Part shown: positions 53,739 to 62,808 of the stretch, in pieces
Numbering within the stretch: the first letter of the stretch is position 1
Layout of the letters: the number at the start of each line of letters is the position of its first letter
Assembly (NCBI GenBank): GCA_947564735.1
Contig: CANOEC010000021.1
Span: 1 to 64,000 of the forward strand
DNA length: 64,000 bases
Reading direction: 5' to 3'
Source: an uncultured Lachnospiraceae bacterium
GTDB taxonomy: Bacteria > Bacillota > Clostridia > Lachnospirales > Lachnospiraceae
Translations under genes and position numbers: made by a program
The notes under the pieces: generated by a model
Told to the model about the DNA's origin: nothing
What the model saw: only the letters and a program-made list of their open reading frames with translations
The model's database searches: none

Positions 53739-56700
53739 CTACCGTCCCCTGTAAACAAAATCAGAAAACTCCGCTTTTCCTCCTGTCTGTTTGGTGGAAA
53801 ACACAAACAACCCGAAACGACAGCCCGCAAAATGATCCATCTTAAAATACAGCTTATGGGTAATACCAATTTTTTCCCACGTTCTTCCCCGCAGAAAATA
53901 GAATTTTGCCTCGTCCTTCATATCGGTAAAATCAACCTCAACCCTCAGTCTGAACTTTCCATCCTCAAGCAAGACTGCTTCCCATTCCCTGCCTGACGAA
54001 TCATCCCTGTCCATTGCCAGATTGCTTTCGTTATCCGCCTCCCTGCTCTGCATCACCACATATATTCTGCCCTCGCGTCTGGTAATTCCAACCATGCCGT
54101 AACATCCCTGCAGCGCACAGATTCCTGCATAATCGCCTTCCCTCAGACCGGCTGTATCCACAGTCACCTCACCTGCACAGCCCGGATAGAGCATCCTCTG
54201 TGTCAATACATTGCGCGCCTGTGTCACATTCCGGCACAACTTATCCGTAGTCACACAAACCGTTCCGTCCTCTTGATTCCAGTCAACTAAAGACATATCC
54301 GGTTCATGGTTAAACTGCCATGCACTCTTAAAGCCAAATGTACCGTACAGCCTTGCACATTCCGCATCCGGCATAGAAACATCCTTCTTAAAGTCATCGC
54401 TCGTCACCAGCGGCGTATATTCGTGTGCGCCTATGGTGCTGTCCGCCTCAAATTTCTCCGGCACCCTGCCGTAAGTTCCCAGCACCGGATAGTCGTCCTT
54501 CCATGTAAGAGGTACCAGTACGGGAATTCTTCCTACCGCTCCCCTGTCTTGAAAAAGTACCGTGTACCACTTCCCGTCGGGCGTATCCACGATTCCGCCC
54601 TGCGCAACTCCCTGATTACAATATCCCATATCGTCATTAAAAATATCCCCGCCCCGGAACTCACCTTCCAGGGAATCCGCTACAAAACATGCTTCCACGC
54701 GCTTCCACTCGGTCCGCAGTGAGTGGATACAAAACAGATAATATTTGGCGTTTATCTTATATAAATGGCTTCCCTCATAGCCCAGCCCGGGATGTCCGGC
54801 ATCACTTACTAACAGCCGGTGTACCCCGCCCTCCATGGGACCGCTCAAATCTTCCCTAAGCTGCGTCAGATACACGTCTTTGTTGCCATAGACAAGATAC
54901 ACTTTATCATCATCGTCAAATAAAAGCGAACAGTCATGATAGAAACCCTCTATATTCCTCTTCTCCCAAGGTCCGTCAATGCTGTCAGCCGTATAGAGAT
55001 AGGTCTTATGCGTGTCATTTGCCACAAAACAAATATAGAAACGCCCTTTATGAAAACGCATGCTCGCCGCCCACATGCCTTTCCCATAAATATTCTCTTC
55101 CCCCTCAAGTCTCTGACCATCCGTACTATCCAGTTTATCATACACATAGGAGGCATGCTCCCAATGCACCAAATCGTAGGAGCGCAGAATCTCACAGCCC
55201 GGCATAAAATGCACCGTGGTACTGACCATATAATAAGTATCCTCCACGCGAATCACATCCGGATCCGGATAATCCAGTCTGGTAAGCGGATTCTTCGCCG
55301 GATACTGCATAACCCGCTCGTAGGAATATCCTCTGTCAGATGTCGTCTGCACCTTCTTTAATTCAAAATACACCACCGCATTCTCTTGAAGTGTAAACGC
55401 AAACGCTAGTTTCCCGTTTGCGGACTGCTTACGTTCGGAGGACACAAAGGGCTGTGCCGCAAGCCTTAAATCATGAAGCTGCTCCTCTGTCAGAGACGCC
55501 GGCTCTCCCATGTCATGCCATACCTTTAACGGATTACAAGTTTCCTCATCCACACGCTTTGTAATCAGACAGTACTCTGCTTTCTCAGCATCTATCTCAT
55601 AGGCAGCTTCCATGGTATTGCCATTTCTATGCCTGCACTTATTCCAAATAATTCCACGGTATTCCCCATTCTCCGCCTTCATTATGACACAATTGTCATC
55701 TTTATGAACGCATCTGCCCTTTATATCTTTTAAATTCCTGTAGAAAACAAACGTCCAGAAGGTAGGCTTTGGAATACATCCGTTTGCCACAAGCCCGAAG
55801 CCACCATGAAAAGGAGTAAACGGCACTCCGCCTTCCTCGAAAATATCACCGAATGTCCAATATGAATAGGATTCATTATCATCTCCCAGCCGTGAAAGCT
55901 GATGCGCTATGTATGCCGCATTCTGGTTTGTATCATGAAGGGGACAGTTGGGAATATATGAGGTATTAAACTCCGTAATATGTATCTCCAATCCCCGATA
56001 TTCCGGATAGCTGTCAATAATTTCCCGCGTAGAATGCAAATCGGCAAATCCATCCTCCTTATTCTCCGGATTCATCAGCTCCGCATACCCATAATGCCCG
56101 ACATAATCAGGAAATTCCGTGGTATAATGATGCCTTGTCACAAAATCCACTGCAATTTGGTTGTTATGACAAAACTCCATAAACCCTTTTATCCAGATTC
56201 TGTCGCTTCCGCCACAGACAGCCGGGCCTCCCACACGAAATCTGGAATCGACCTCCTTGACCGCTTCAAAGGATTCCTTAAAGAGCTTAAAATACTCCTC
56301 CATATCCGCATTTTCCCAAAAGCCGGGGAGATTCGGTTCATTCCATACTTCGATAGGCCATGTCACTACTTCGTCCGTACCATATCTGTCGCACAAGTGC
56401 CGCAAAAGCGCCTGCACCAGCGCTCTCCAATCTTCATAAGATTCCGGCGGCGTCGTATTGCCCTGCCAGTAAAATATAGTCTGGGTTCCGCTCGCAAGCT
56501 TCTTTGGCATAAATCCCAGTTCCAAAAAAGGCGTCAAACCAAGCTTTCTGTAGCTGTCCATCACCATGTCAAGATAGGTAAAGTTATACTCAACTACTCT
56601 CTCCCCATCCACCATATTTTCCTGATAAACCGCCATATCGTCACAAAACAGCCCATGTCCTCTGATATGCTTAAAGCCGATTGCCTCCTGCACCAGCTTC

Positions 56701-56822
56701 AACTGCTCCTGATATTCCTTTTGCAAGGCGAGTCCCATTCTTCCCGTTCCTATGCAGTAATCCACCTGATTGCGAAATACCGCCTCATGATTAGAATCAA
56801 TCACTACTTTTGTTCTTTCCAT
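53739..56822 (-). CDS. GH39-GH43 fusion xylosidase/arabinofuranosidase
   Basis: A 1027-residue, apparently cytoplasmic two-enzyme protein. Residues 1-490 are a GH39 beta-xylosidase: PIEVWNEPNLPGFW has acid/base Glu162 and HITEFNTSY nucleophile Glu284. From about 506 a GH43 domain follows: LDYPDPDVIRVEDTYYMVST with the catalytic Asp, a second Asp in the middle, and the Glu in YEGSHLYKINAKYYLF. The last about 190 residues form a beta-sandwich (LYFKMDHFAGCRFGLFVFST) of the type attached to GH43 enzymes. It would remove xylose and arabinose from branched xylo-oligosaccharides. The two domains are normally separate proteins. It is over 12 kb from the main glycan locus. Confidence 0.88.
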   Translation of the reverse strand: MERTKVVIDSNHEAVFRNQVDYCIGTGRMGLALQKEYQEQLKLVQEAIGFKHIRGHGLFCDDMAVYQENMVDGERVVEYNFTYLDMVMDSYRKLGLTPFLELGFMPKKLASGTQTIFYWQGNTTPPESYEDWRALVQALLRHLCDRYGTDEVVTWPIEVWNEPNLPGFWENADMEEYFKLFKESFEAVKEVDSRFRVGGPAVCGGSDRIWIKGFMEFCHNNQIAVDFVTRHHYTTEFPDYVGHYGYAELMNPENKEDGFADLHSTREIIDSYPEYRGLEIHITEFNTSYIPNCPLHDTNQNAAYIAHQLSRLGDDNESYSYWTFGDIFEEGGVPFTPFHGGFGLVANGCIPKPTFWTFVFYRNLKDIKGRCVHKDDNCVIMKAENGEYRGIIWNKCRHRNGNTMEAAYEIDAEKAEYCLITKRVDEETCNPLKVWHDMGEPASLTEEQLHDLRLAAQPFVSSERKQSANGKLAFAFTLQENAVVYFELKKVQTTSDRGYSYERVMQYPAKNPLTRLDYPDPDVIRVEDTYYMVSTTVHFMPGCEILRSYDLVHWEHASYVYDKLDSTDGQRLEGEENIYGKGMWAASMRFHKGRFYICFVANDTHKTYLYTADSIDGPWEKRNIEGFYHDCSLLFDDDDKVYLVYGNKDVYLTQLREDLSGPMEGGVHRLLVSDAGHPGLGYEGSHLYKINAKYYLFCIHSLRTEWKRVEACFVADSLEGEFRGGDIFNDDMGYCNQGVAQGGIVDTPDGKWYTVLFQDRGAVGRIPVLVPLTWKDDYPVLGTYGRVPEKFEADSTIGAHEYTPLVTSDDFKKDVSMPDAECARLYGTFGFKSAWQFNHEPDMSLVDWNQEDGTVCVTTDKLCRNVTQARNVLTQRMLYPGCAGEVTVDTAGLREGDYAGICALQGCYGMVGITRREGRIYVVMQSREADNESNLAMDRDDSSGREWEAVLLEDGKFRLRVEVDFTDMKDEAKFYFLRGRTWEKIGITHKLYFKMDHFAGCRFGLFVFSTKQTGGKAEFSDFVYRGR

Positions 56823-56909
56823 ACCGTTCCCTTTCTCCCCTCTGTGTCAGGGCGCTTCTATAACAGGCATAATATATCCTATACCAGAAGCACCCTCATA
56901 TATACTTTT

Positions 56910-57902
56910 TTAAATCAAAGATTCCTGCCAATACTTCTCCACGAACTCTTCTGCCTTATCAGCACATTCCGGAAATCTGGCACGGATTTTGATGAGCGCC
57001 TTATCCTTCGATTCGTGATATTCCTGAAGCATCTCAATAACAGTTTTTATTTCCTGTTCCTGCGCTTGTCTTCTTACTCTTTCTGTTACTTCTTCCGTTA
57101 CTCTTTCCGTTACTTCCTCCGTTACTCTTTCCGTTACTTCCTCCGTTACTCTTTCCGTTACTTCCTCCGTTACTCTTTCCGTTACTTCCTTTGTGATATC
57201 TTCCCTAAGGTCTTCCTCGATACCGTCAATCCAGTCTCCCAGTGTCATATATCCCGCCTCCACTTCCGGTAGATTCTTCACTTTCATCACATATGAATCC
57301 ATCATTCTGGTCGCATCGTCAACCGCATTTTTACTATCACTATTTTGTATATATGTTAGCATATTTTTTATCGCTTGACTACCACCTTTTTGCCCTTTGG
57401 TATAAAAATATATGAACTGCAACCCATCATCATAATCCAGTTCCGGTATCTCCTCACATCTGTTGCGAACCGTATACATCATATAATCCTTGCCAAATAC
57501 ATCATAATTGGTAATCGTGATGACATATAGATTTGGAATTGTGGAAAAGTCTTTTACGCCCCTTCTCACATATCTGCCGTCTATCTTTGCCTGATAATAC
57601 CTGTTGTGCCTCGGCAGATGAAGTCCATCCTTCAGATGCGGTTCAAGATCGTACACATTCGTGACTGTCTCCTCATCATATTCCGTGATTTCCACATCCA
57701 TCCGTATCCCCCTCAGCTCCGGCGTGGCTGCCGGAATCATCTGCTGTGCCAACACCCGTATCTCCTTGATATTCTTGTCAAGCAGCACAGATAAAAGCAG
57801 TCTGTAAAACGGCTCATTCAACTCCTTGTTAGAAGCAATCGCATTGGACAGAAAGTTGTCAATTAAATTCAGCTCCTGTAGTGTCTTTTTGGTATATCCC
57901 AT
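56910..57902 (-). CDS. Rpn/PD-(D/E)XK-like protein with repeat coiled-coil
   Basis: A 330-residue soluble protein. NLIDNFLSNAIASNKELNEP, RGIRMDVEITEYDE, VYDLEPHLKDGLHLPRHNRY and YQAKID follow the Rpn-like nuclease pattern, in which an Asp in the RMDV strand and a Glu in the DLE strand form the active site; the expected final Gln/Lys is not clearly conserved. Residues about 235-275 are near-perfect octapeptide repeats of VTERVTEE, followed by a long charged helix. AAGGAGG precedes the ATG. The family contains recombination-promoting nucleases and many uncharacterised members. Confidence 0.7.
   Translation of the reverse strand: MGYTKKTLQELNLIDNFLSNAIASNKELNEPFYRLLLSVLLDKNIKEIRVLAQQMIPAATPELRGIRMDVEITEYDEETVTNVYDLEPHLKDGLHLPRHNRYYQAKIDGRYVRRGVKDFSTIPNLYVITITNYDVFGKDYMMYTVRNRCEEIPELDYDDGLQFIYFYTKGQKGGSQAIKNMLTYIQNSDSKNAVDDATRMMDSYVMKVKNLPEVEAGYMTLGDWIDGIEEDLREDITKEVTERVTEEVTERVTEEVTERVTEEVTERVTEEVTERVRRQAQEQEIKTVIEMLQEYHESKDKALIKIRARFPECADKAEEFVEKYWQESLI
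57073..57192. repeat. 24-bp tandem repeat inside the Rpn-like gene
   Basis: Five units of 24 bases: three identical central units (57097-57168) plus diverged flanking units (57073-57096, 57169-57192). Each encodes VTERVTEE on the minus strand, so changes in copy number keep the frame. Confidence 0.85.
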
Positions 57903-58181
57903 TCATCCTCCTTCCGGCAGAGAATGAAACGTACACTACAAAAATCCCTGACATGTCAATATCCTCATCTCTGCCTGTTTTTATTTTCCTTTCGTGAATT
58001 TCCGGCGAGATGCCGACATAGATTTCTTTCTGTCAGACGGCTGCAATACCGATTTTGATAAAAAGAAATAAGAGATTCACTTTGAACTGATAAAATTAAT
58101 ATAGCAGAATGTATGCTGATATGCAAGATATTTTCTGATTGAAGAAGATTTTTCCTGTCATTGCAATATTTTTTGTATTGT

Positions 58182-60278
58182 TTACTTTATTCCATTGATA
58201 AACTCCCGATACTTTTTAATCATACTAATGGAGTTATCATTTTGAGGATAAAGCTTTAAGCCATTTTCTTCTGCAATATCAAGGTATTCTAACGCTTTTT
58301 CATACTCACCGAGATTTCCCCATGCAATTGATGTATGATAATAAGCTGCACATAAATCCTCATATCCTCCTGCCTTAGCTGCCGCAGAAACCGCCAAATT
58401 GATATATTGTATAGAAAGTTCTCTCCCACCTTCCAGTATACTGTATTGTTGAGCCAAAGCACATAATGCCTCAATATACTTGGCATCAACCGTATCATTG
58501 TACTCTGAGATACGAATACATTCTTTTAAGCAACTGATTCCGTCTTCTATATTCTCTGATTCAAGATAAAGATTTCCAAGTAAAAAGCAATATTCCTTTT
58601 GTTCGAACGAATTTCCCAAACCATAATTTAAAGAAGAATCAACCGCCTTTTTTGCATATCTAATTGCCTCATTTATATCAACACCATATCTATAAAGATG
58701 TCTTGCATATTTTGAATATAAATCTGCATTCTGAAAATTATCCTCTCCATAAACCATTTCATAGACGGCAATCGATTGTTCAAACCAATCATCCGATATC
58801 TCTTTTTCACCCACATTACTATATGCATTAGCTATCTTGTAATTACAGCGTGCCGAATTAATATTCGTATTACCATATAAGGTATCAAAAATTTCTCTTG
58901 CATCTTCATATTTCTTTATTGCAGAAAGATAATCTCCCTCACTAAGGTACATTTCTCCTCTATAAACGTACAATTCAGCAAGATCAGGGTCAAAGCTGCC
59001 GCTTTTATCTTCATAGATTTGTACAGCCTTATTATAATATTTCTTTGCATCTTCCATATCATCATTTAAATAATAAGTTACCGATATATTAGAATACACA
59101 TAAGCTACGTCCAGATGACTTTCTCCATATATTTTTTTTAAAATCATTTCTGCCTTTGCATAATCATCTAAACATTCCTGTTTTGAATCTGACAAATTTG
59201 CCATTTCAATATAAATCTTCGCCATCAAAGGACTCTCACTATATTTTTCTTCTGCCTTAATATGTGCATCTTCCATTATCATTTTTGCATGTTCTATCTC
59301 TCCATTTGCCCGGTAAAATACAGCTATGTCTATTTCACTTTGTATTGTGCTCTCATGCAATTCTCCAAAAATCAGTTTGTTAATATTCCATGCTTCATAT
59401 GCATATTCATAACACGATTTCTGGTCAATTTTTGAATAGATATTTGCCATCCCGGAATAACATACAGCAAGAAAATTATCATCATCGGGAGTATTATTCT
59501 TAAATATCTTTTCAGCCTGCTTGTAATAGCCTATTGCTTCAGTATGATTACGGATTGAATATATATTTCCAAGACTGCAATATGCAATTCCGGCTTCTCG
59601 TGTTGCCGCTCCTTTTTTCCCTTCAAACAAACTTTTTGCCTTTTCAGCATATTTGAGAGCACTTACATAGTCATTCACTCCAACATATGCATCCGAGAAA
59701 TTGGCGCAAATGATAGCCGCCAGCTGCCCGGATGAATCTCTAAACTCATCCAGAATCTGCAATGCCCTGTTATAAAAAAATTCCTTTTTTGTTATCTCGT
59801 TTTCTACATCTCCACAAGCTTTACATATCTCAACAATTTGTGTATAGTTTTCTTCATCTGGCACATGCTGCAAAACGATTGAATTTGAAAAGCCAGCATA
59901 CTTTTGAGCATTGACTGAATCAGAAAGAAAATTATAAAGCATTCCAATCTCAGCGTATACAGTTCCTAACTGAAGAGAATTTTCACCATAAACAGATTCT
60001 GTTTCATCAGCAAGCTGCATTAAATTATCCAATGCCAGTTCATATTCTCTATTCCGCACTGCATTATCTATTTGTTCTCTCTTTTCTTCATAATACGTCT
60101 GATACTTTACAATATCATCTTTTCTTGGCTCTTTATCAAAAAGCTTACCACCCAAAATAGAAATCAAAATTCCAACTACAAGAATAATGACCGCCCTATA
60201 ATCTTGTGTACGATGAAACTCAATTACCGCCACAATCACAGTTAATATTAAAATGATAATTAGTATAGTCCAATTCAT
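58182..60278 (-). CDS. Membrane-anchored TPR protein
   Basis: A 698-residue protein. Two hydrophobic spans at 1-20 and 29-46 anchor it, and from about 60 to the end it is an array of tetratricopeptide helices: repeated A-x-x-Y/LGxxY and YxxAIxKYxxA patterns such as TREAGIAYCSLGNIYSIRNH, YSGMANIYSKIDQKSCYEYA and LAELYVYRGEMYLSEGDYLS. Probably a cytoplasmic protein-interaction scaffold. It is strongly AT-rich compared with the neighbouring hydrolase. ATG with AGGG at a distance. Confidence 0.82.
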   Translation of the reverse strand: MNWTILIIILILTVIVAVIEFHRTQDYRAVIILVVGILISILGGKLFDKEPRKDDIVKYQTYYEEKREQIDNAVRNREYELALDNLMQLADETESVYGENSLQLGTVYAEIGMLYNFLSDSVNAQKYAGFSNSIVLQHVPDEENYTQIVEICKACGDVENEITKKEFFYNRALQILDEFRDSSGQLAAIICANFSDAYVGVNDYVSALKYAEKAKSLFEGKKGAATREAGIAYCSLGNIYSIRNHTEAIGYYKQAEKIFKNNTPDDDNFLAVCYSGMANIYSKIDQKSCYEYAYEAWNINKLIFGELHESTIQSEIDIAVFYRANGEIEHAKMIMEDAHIKAEEKYSESPLMAKIYIEMANLSDSKQECLDDYAKAEMILKKIYGESHLDVAYVYSNISVTYYLNDDMEDAKKYYNKAVQIYEDKSGSFDPDLAELYVYRGEMYLSEGDYLSAIKKYEDAREIFDTLYGNTNINSARCNYKIANAYSNVGEKEISDDWFEQSIAVYEMVYGEDNFQNADLYSKYARHLYRYGVDINEAIRYAKKAVDSSLNYGLGNSFEQKEYCFLLGNLYLESENIEDGISCLKECIRISEYNDTVDAKYIEALCALAQQYSILEGGRELSIQYINLAVSAAAKAGGYEDLCAAYYHTSIAWGNLGEYEKALEYLDIAEENGLKLYPQNDNSISMIKKYREFINGIK

Positions 60279-60764
60279 AATTCTTTTTACACCCTGTCTT
60301 TTCTATTCTGATTATAATAAACCTTACCACAAAATGAGTTTAAATCAAATCATGAATTTTAGTAAAAACGGTGCTTCCCCGTCCACCAACTCAAAGCCAT
60401 CTGTCAAACCATTTCTTAAACCCAGCCATCGCGTCAACTGGCACGAAGCCACAGTATGCGCTTGAGATTAAAGGAATCCACTCTTCAGTAACGGTCAATG
60501 CTTTTGAAACTTCTTACTAAGATATTAAAACGCGGATGCCAGTCGGACTAATTTCCGACCGGATTTTTCATTATAGCGGGGGACTTCACATTAAATCTGT
60601 TCTTAACACATCTTCTAATCATACAAAAAATCATCTAAAACACTTGGACTCTCATCTAACACATGTAATTAGGAAGTTTTCCAAATTTTCACAATCATCC
60701 TCAGAACAAGAAACTTTAATTTTCTACCATCCGCTTCTTGAATGACTACTTTTACCTTATGTTT
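60279..60764. other. Intergenic, no convincing gene
   Basis: Short open frames lack ribosome sites. GTCGGA/TCCGAC at 60542-60559 followed by GGATTTTT may be a weak plus-strand terminator-like hairpin, but no plus-strand gene precedes it. Confidence 0.4.
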
Positions 60765-60875
60765 TCATTTTAAAAGCAACAATAATCTCTCCAAAAGCTG
60801 CTCATGAAATTCCTTACATAATTCTTCATTTAATACAGCACGTGCAACCGAGTCCGCTTCAATTGATATCCTCAT
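60765..60875 (-). CDS. Tiny protein, 36 residues, unrecognised
   Basis: MRISIEADSVARAVLNEELC followed by a leucine-rich helix (EQLLERLLLLLK). The ATG at 60875 has AAGGAGGAG nine bases upstream, which is the best reason to call it. It may be an amphipathic helix or the stump of a longer gene. It lies about 90 bases downstream of the membrane/coiled-coil gene. Confidence 0.45.
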   Translation of the reverse strand: MRISIEADSVARAVLNEELCKEFHEQLLERLLLLLK

Positions 60876-60962
60876 AATATTTTCTCCTCCTTATGTGTAT
60901 TGATTTTTTAATTATTCAGACATTACAGACGCTCCGTGAACCACCTGCATCAGCGCAAAAAG

Positions 60963-61583
60963 CTAAATCCGGATTTCATACACATTAAGATACTCCTCCG
61001 GTTCCTCAATCTCTTCCACCGCACCGAATCCGTGTTCCTTTATGTCTATCTTGTAATATCCCTCCAGATTTGATCCACCGCATGTATATTCGTAGTAAAT
61101 AAAAAGATACGGCTGGAACTTTATCCCTTCTTCCACATCTATGCCTTGATCTTTCAAAAACTTTTCTACTGTCTCCGGATATTCCTCATAATCATTTCTC
61201 AGATGAAAGATACATTCATTCTGTTTCTCAATATATGCAACCTCTTCCTCGTAAACTGCACCATCCAGATAGCAGTTTATATTTGTGGTTTCACTTTGTC
61301 CCCTGATACGGTAACTCACTACCAGCGTACCGTTGTTAATAACTGCATCATCATTGGTATTTGACATACGTATCACCTGATACTTATTGCTTCCGAGATA
61401 AATCATTTGACCTATACTAATTTCCATTAGGGGGCGTTTCTTTTTCTCTCTTTCCTGTTGTTCATTTTCGTGCTGCTGTTGTTGAATCTCCAGTTGCTGT
61501 TGTGCAATGCTGTTTTCTTCCTTTTTCAAATAATGTCCGTCAATTGCACTTAGAACGAATATTGTGGCTGCTATAATAATCAC
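60963..61583 (-). CDS. Single-pass membrane protein with coiled coil (frame broken upstream)
   Basis: From a GTG at 61583 this gives 206 residues: a TM segment at once (IIIAATIFVLSAI), a Gln/Glu-rich coiled coil (about 20-50) and a beta-rich domain (SIGQMIYLGSNKYQVIRMSN). No ribosome site precedes the GTG, and the frame extends upstream as VDGQKTEAEIAKIRIEIKKL without an ATG. The real start is probably the ATG at 61702, out of frame because of an 8-bp duplication at 61659-61674. Removing one 8-bp unit gives a continuous protein of about 243 residues. So the annotated frame may be the broken product or the repeat may be phase-variable. Confidence 0.6.
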   Translation of the reverse strand: MIIIAATIFVLSAIDGHYLKKEENSIAQQQLEIQQQQHENEQQEREKKKRPLMEISIGQMIYLGSNKYQVIRMSNTNDDAVINNGTLVVSYRIRGQSETTNINCYLDGAVYEEEVAYIEKQNECIFHLRNDYEEYPETVEKFLKDQGIDVEEGIKFQPYLFIYYEYTCGGSNLEGYYKIDIKEHGFGAVEEIEEPEEYLNVYEIRI

Positions 61584-61702
61584 TACAGTAACTACCCATA
61601 ATTTCTTTATCTCAATCCTAATCTTTGCAATCTCAGCTTCTGTCTTCTGCCCGTCTACCTTCTGTTCTTCTGTTCCTCTTCTTGTCTATCTCTGTCATCC
61701 AT
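61584..61702 (-). pseudogene. 5' end of the same membrane protein, out of frame
   Basis: The ATG at 61702 has AGGTGA five bases upstream and reads MDDRDRQEEEQ, then reaches a stop after the tandem 8-bp duplication. Deletion of one unit joins it to KVDGQKTEAEIAKIRIEIKK and the TM domain downstream. Confidence 0.6.
61659..61674. repeat. Perfect 8-bp tandem duplication causing a frameshift
   Basis: CTTCTGTT occurs twice in a row on the plus strand (61659-61666, 61667-61674). An eight-base gain shifts the frame of the minus-strand gene by two. Confidence 0.85.
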
Positions 61703-61897
61703 TTCTATCACCTGTCAGAGAGCACCACGGCACGCAGACCAAAAAAGAGGATTCCCAAATCAGGCACCCTCTTGTCTCTCATCCTTTATTAGTTCCTAAT
61801 TTACTCTTACCGTTGCATCTGCATATACGACTTCCTTCTCTTATGACTACTGTCAGCATATTTTGATAATATTCATACATTTATTGATTTTAATCAG

Positions 61898-61926
61898 ATT
61901 GTAACGCAGAACTACAAATTTGTAAA
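61898..61926 (-). promoter_or_regulatory. Promoter for the membrane/coiled-coil gene
   Basis: On the minus strand TTTACA (61926-61921), a 17-base spacer and TACAAT (61903-61898). The -10 lies in TTACAATCTGATTA, which is also present in the palindrome at 62718-62757. Confidence 0.6.
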
Positions 61927-61988
61927 GACTACAAATGACAAAAATCATCATTTTGTTTTCATATTTCTGACACACTCCAAACGACAAA

Positions 61989-62025
61989 GAAACTATTGCA
62001 CTTACCGTCTCAATGCAATAGTTTC
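61989..62025 (-). terminator. Hairpin terminator after the XRE gene
   Basis: GAAACTATTGCA and TGCAATAGTTTC (12-bp arms) lie seven bases past the XRE stop; TTTG and further T follow on the minus strand. Confidence 0.65.
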
Positions 62026-62031
62026 TTCCTT

Positions 62032-62694
62032 TTACTCATTGATGCTTCCATACTCTTCCAGTATTCTTTCAATCTGCAGATCAACCTCTTCTTTTGCTTC
62101 TCTTTGCATCTGCACAATTTCCAATTGTCTTGCCGCTGCAATATATAAGCCCTGTAGATCCATCTTATCACTGCACTGTAGTATAGGGTATGGATCTTTA
62201 TCTTTCGGAACAAGATACAGACGAATCTGTGTTTCATAATCATAACTATCATTTAATAGATAGATTACTTCAAGCAGAAAATACACCTTCCCGTCATATG
62301 CATATAATAATTTGCACATCTCCTTATTCTCTGCTTTCATGCAAGGCAGTTCAGCGATTAACATGTCAATTTCCCTGCCTTGCTTGTAATCATGCCAAAA
62401 ACTATCACCGGTCCCATCTTCTATCGTTTTCTTTCTCAGATAATCAATCACCTTCAGAATCTTCTCGTTAGGTTTCGCTGCAGCCTTCCCATCTACCGTA
62501 TACCCTGCAAGCTGATCTATGGATATTTGAAAGTATCTGGCAATAGAAACAATTTTGTCGAACGAGGGGCTTGCTTTGTTCCATCTCGAAATCGTCCCGG
62601 CGCCCATACCCATCAATTTTTCCAAATGCGCCACTGTTATATTATTCTTTTTGCATAGCTCTCGTATATTTGAAAGCAGAACTTCATTATTCAT
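62032..62694 (-). CDS. XRE-family regulator with C-terminal sensory region
   Basis: A 220-residue protein. Residues 1-60 form an HTH (CKKNNITVAHLEKLMGMGAG, TISRWNKASPSFDKIVSIAR, YFQISIDQLAGY). The remainder (about 75-220) is helical with LLEVIYLLNDSYDYETQIRL and an EEVDLQIERILEEYGS end, not recognised. A GTG 15 bases earlier is less likely than the ATG at 62694. A consensus promoter and a 19-bp-arm palindrome lie just upstream, so autorepression is likely; a shared motif in front of the next gene suggests it regulates that too. Confidence 0.83.
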   Translation of the reverse strand: MNNEVLLSNIRELCKKNNITVAHLEKLMGMGAGTISRWNKASPSFDKIVSIARYFQISIDQLAGYTVDGKAAAKPNEKILKVIDYLRKKTIEDGTGDSFWHDYKQGREIDMLIAELPCMKAENKEMCKLLYAYDGKVYFLLEVIYLLNDSYDYETQIRLYLVPKDKDPYPILQCSDKMDLQGLYIAAARQLEIVQMQREAKEEVDLQIERILEEYGSINE

Positions 62695-62717
62695 ATACTT
62701 ATCCCGCACTGTGTATG

Positions 62718-62757
62718 TTATGAAAATAATCAGATTGTAATCTGATTATTTTCATAA
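62718..62757. promoter_or_regulatory. Perfect 19-bp-arm palindrome, likely operator of the XRE gene
   Basis: Arms 62718-62736 and 62739-62757 are exact complements around a two-base centre. The half site AATCTGATTATTTTCAT overlaps the -10 and start site of the XRE promoter, the position expected of an autorepressor operator. Confidence 0.75.
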
Positions 62758-62782
62758 TACTTTTTTTATTCTCTGCTGTCAA
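62754..62782 (-). promoter_or_regulatory. Consensus sigma-A promoter of the XRE gene
   Basis: Minus strand TTGACA (62782-62777), 17-base spacer, TATTAT (62759-62754). Perfect -35, one mismatch in -10. Confidence 0.85.
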
Positions 62783-62808
62783 TACATATATTTTTTTGGA
62801 ATTTCTAT

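Noticed and set aside
57073-57192. Tandem repeat considered as a CRISPR array
   Set aside because: Units are directly adjacent without spacers and encode a coiled coil.
55980-57272. 430-codon plus-strand frame spanning two minus-strand genes
   Set aside because: Runs antisense to the GH39-GH43 gene and the repeat of the Rpn-like gene; the repeated FRYFLRYS-type sequence is the antisense of the 24-bp repeat.
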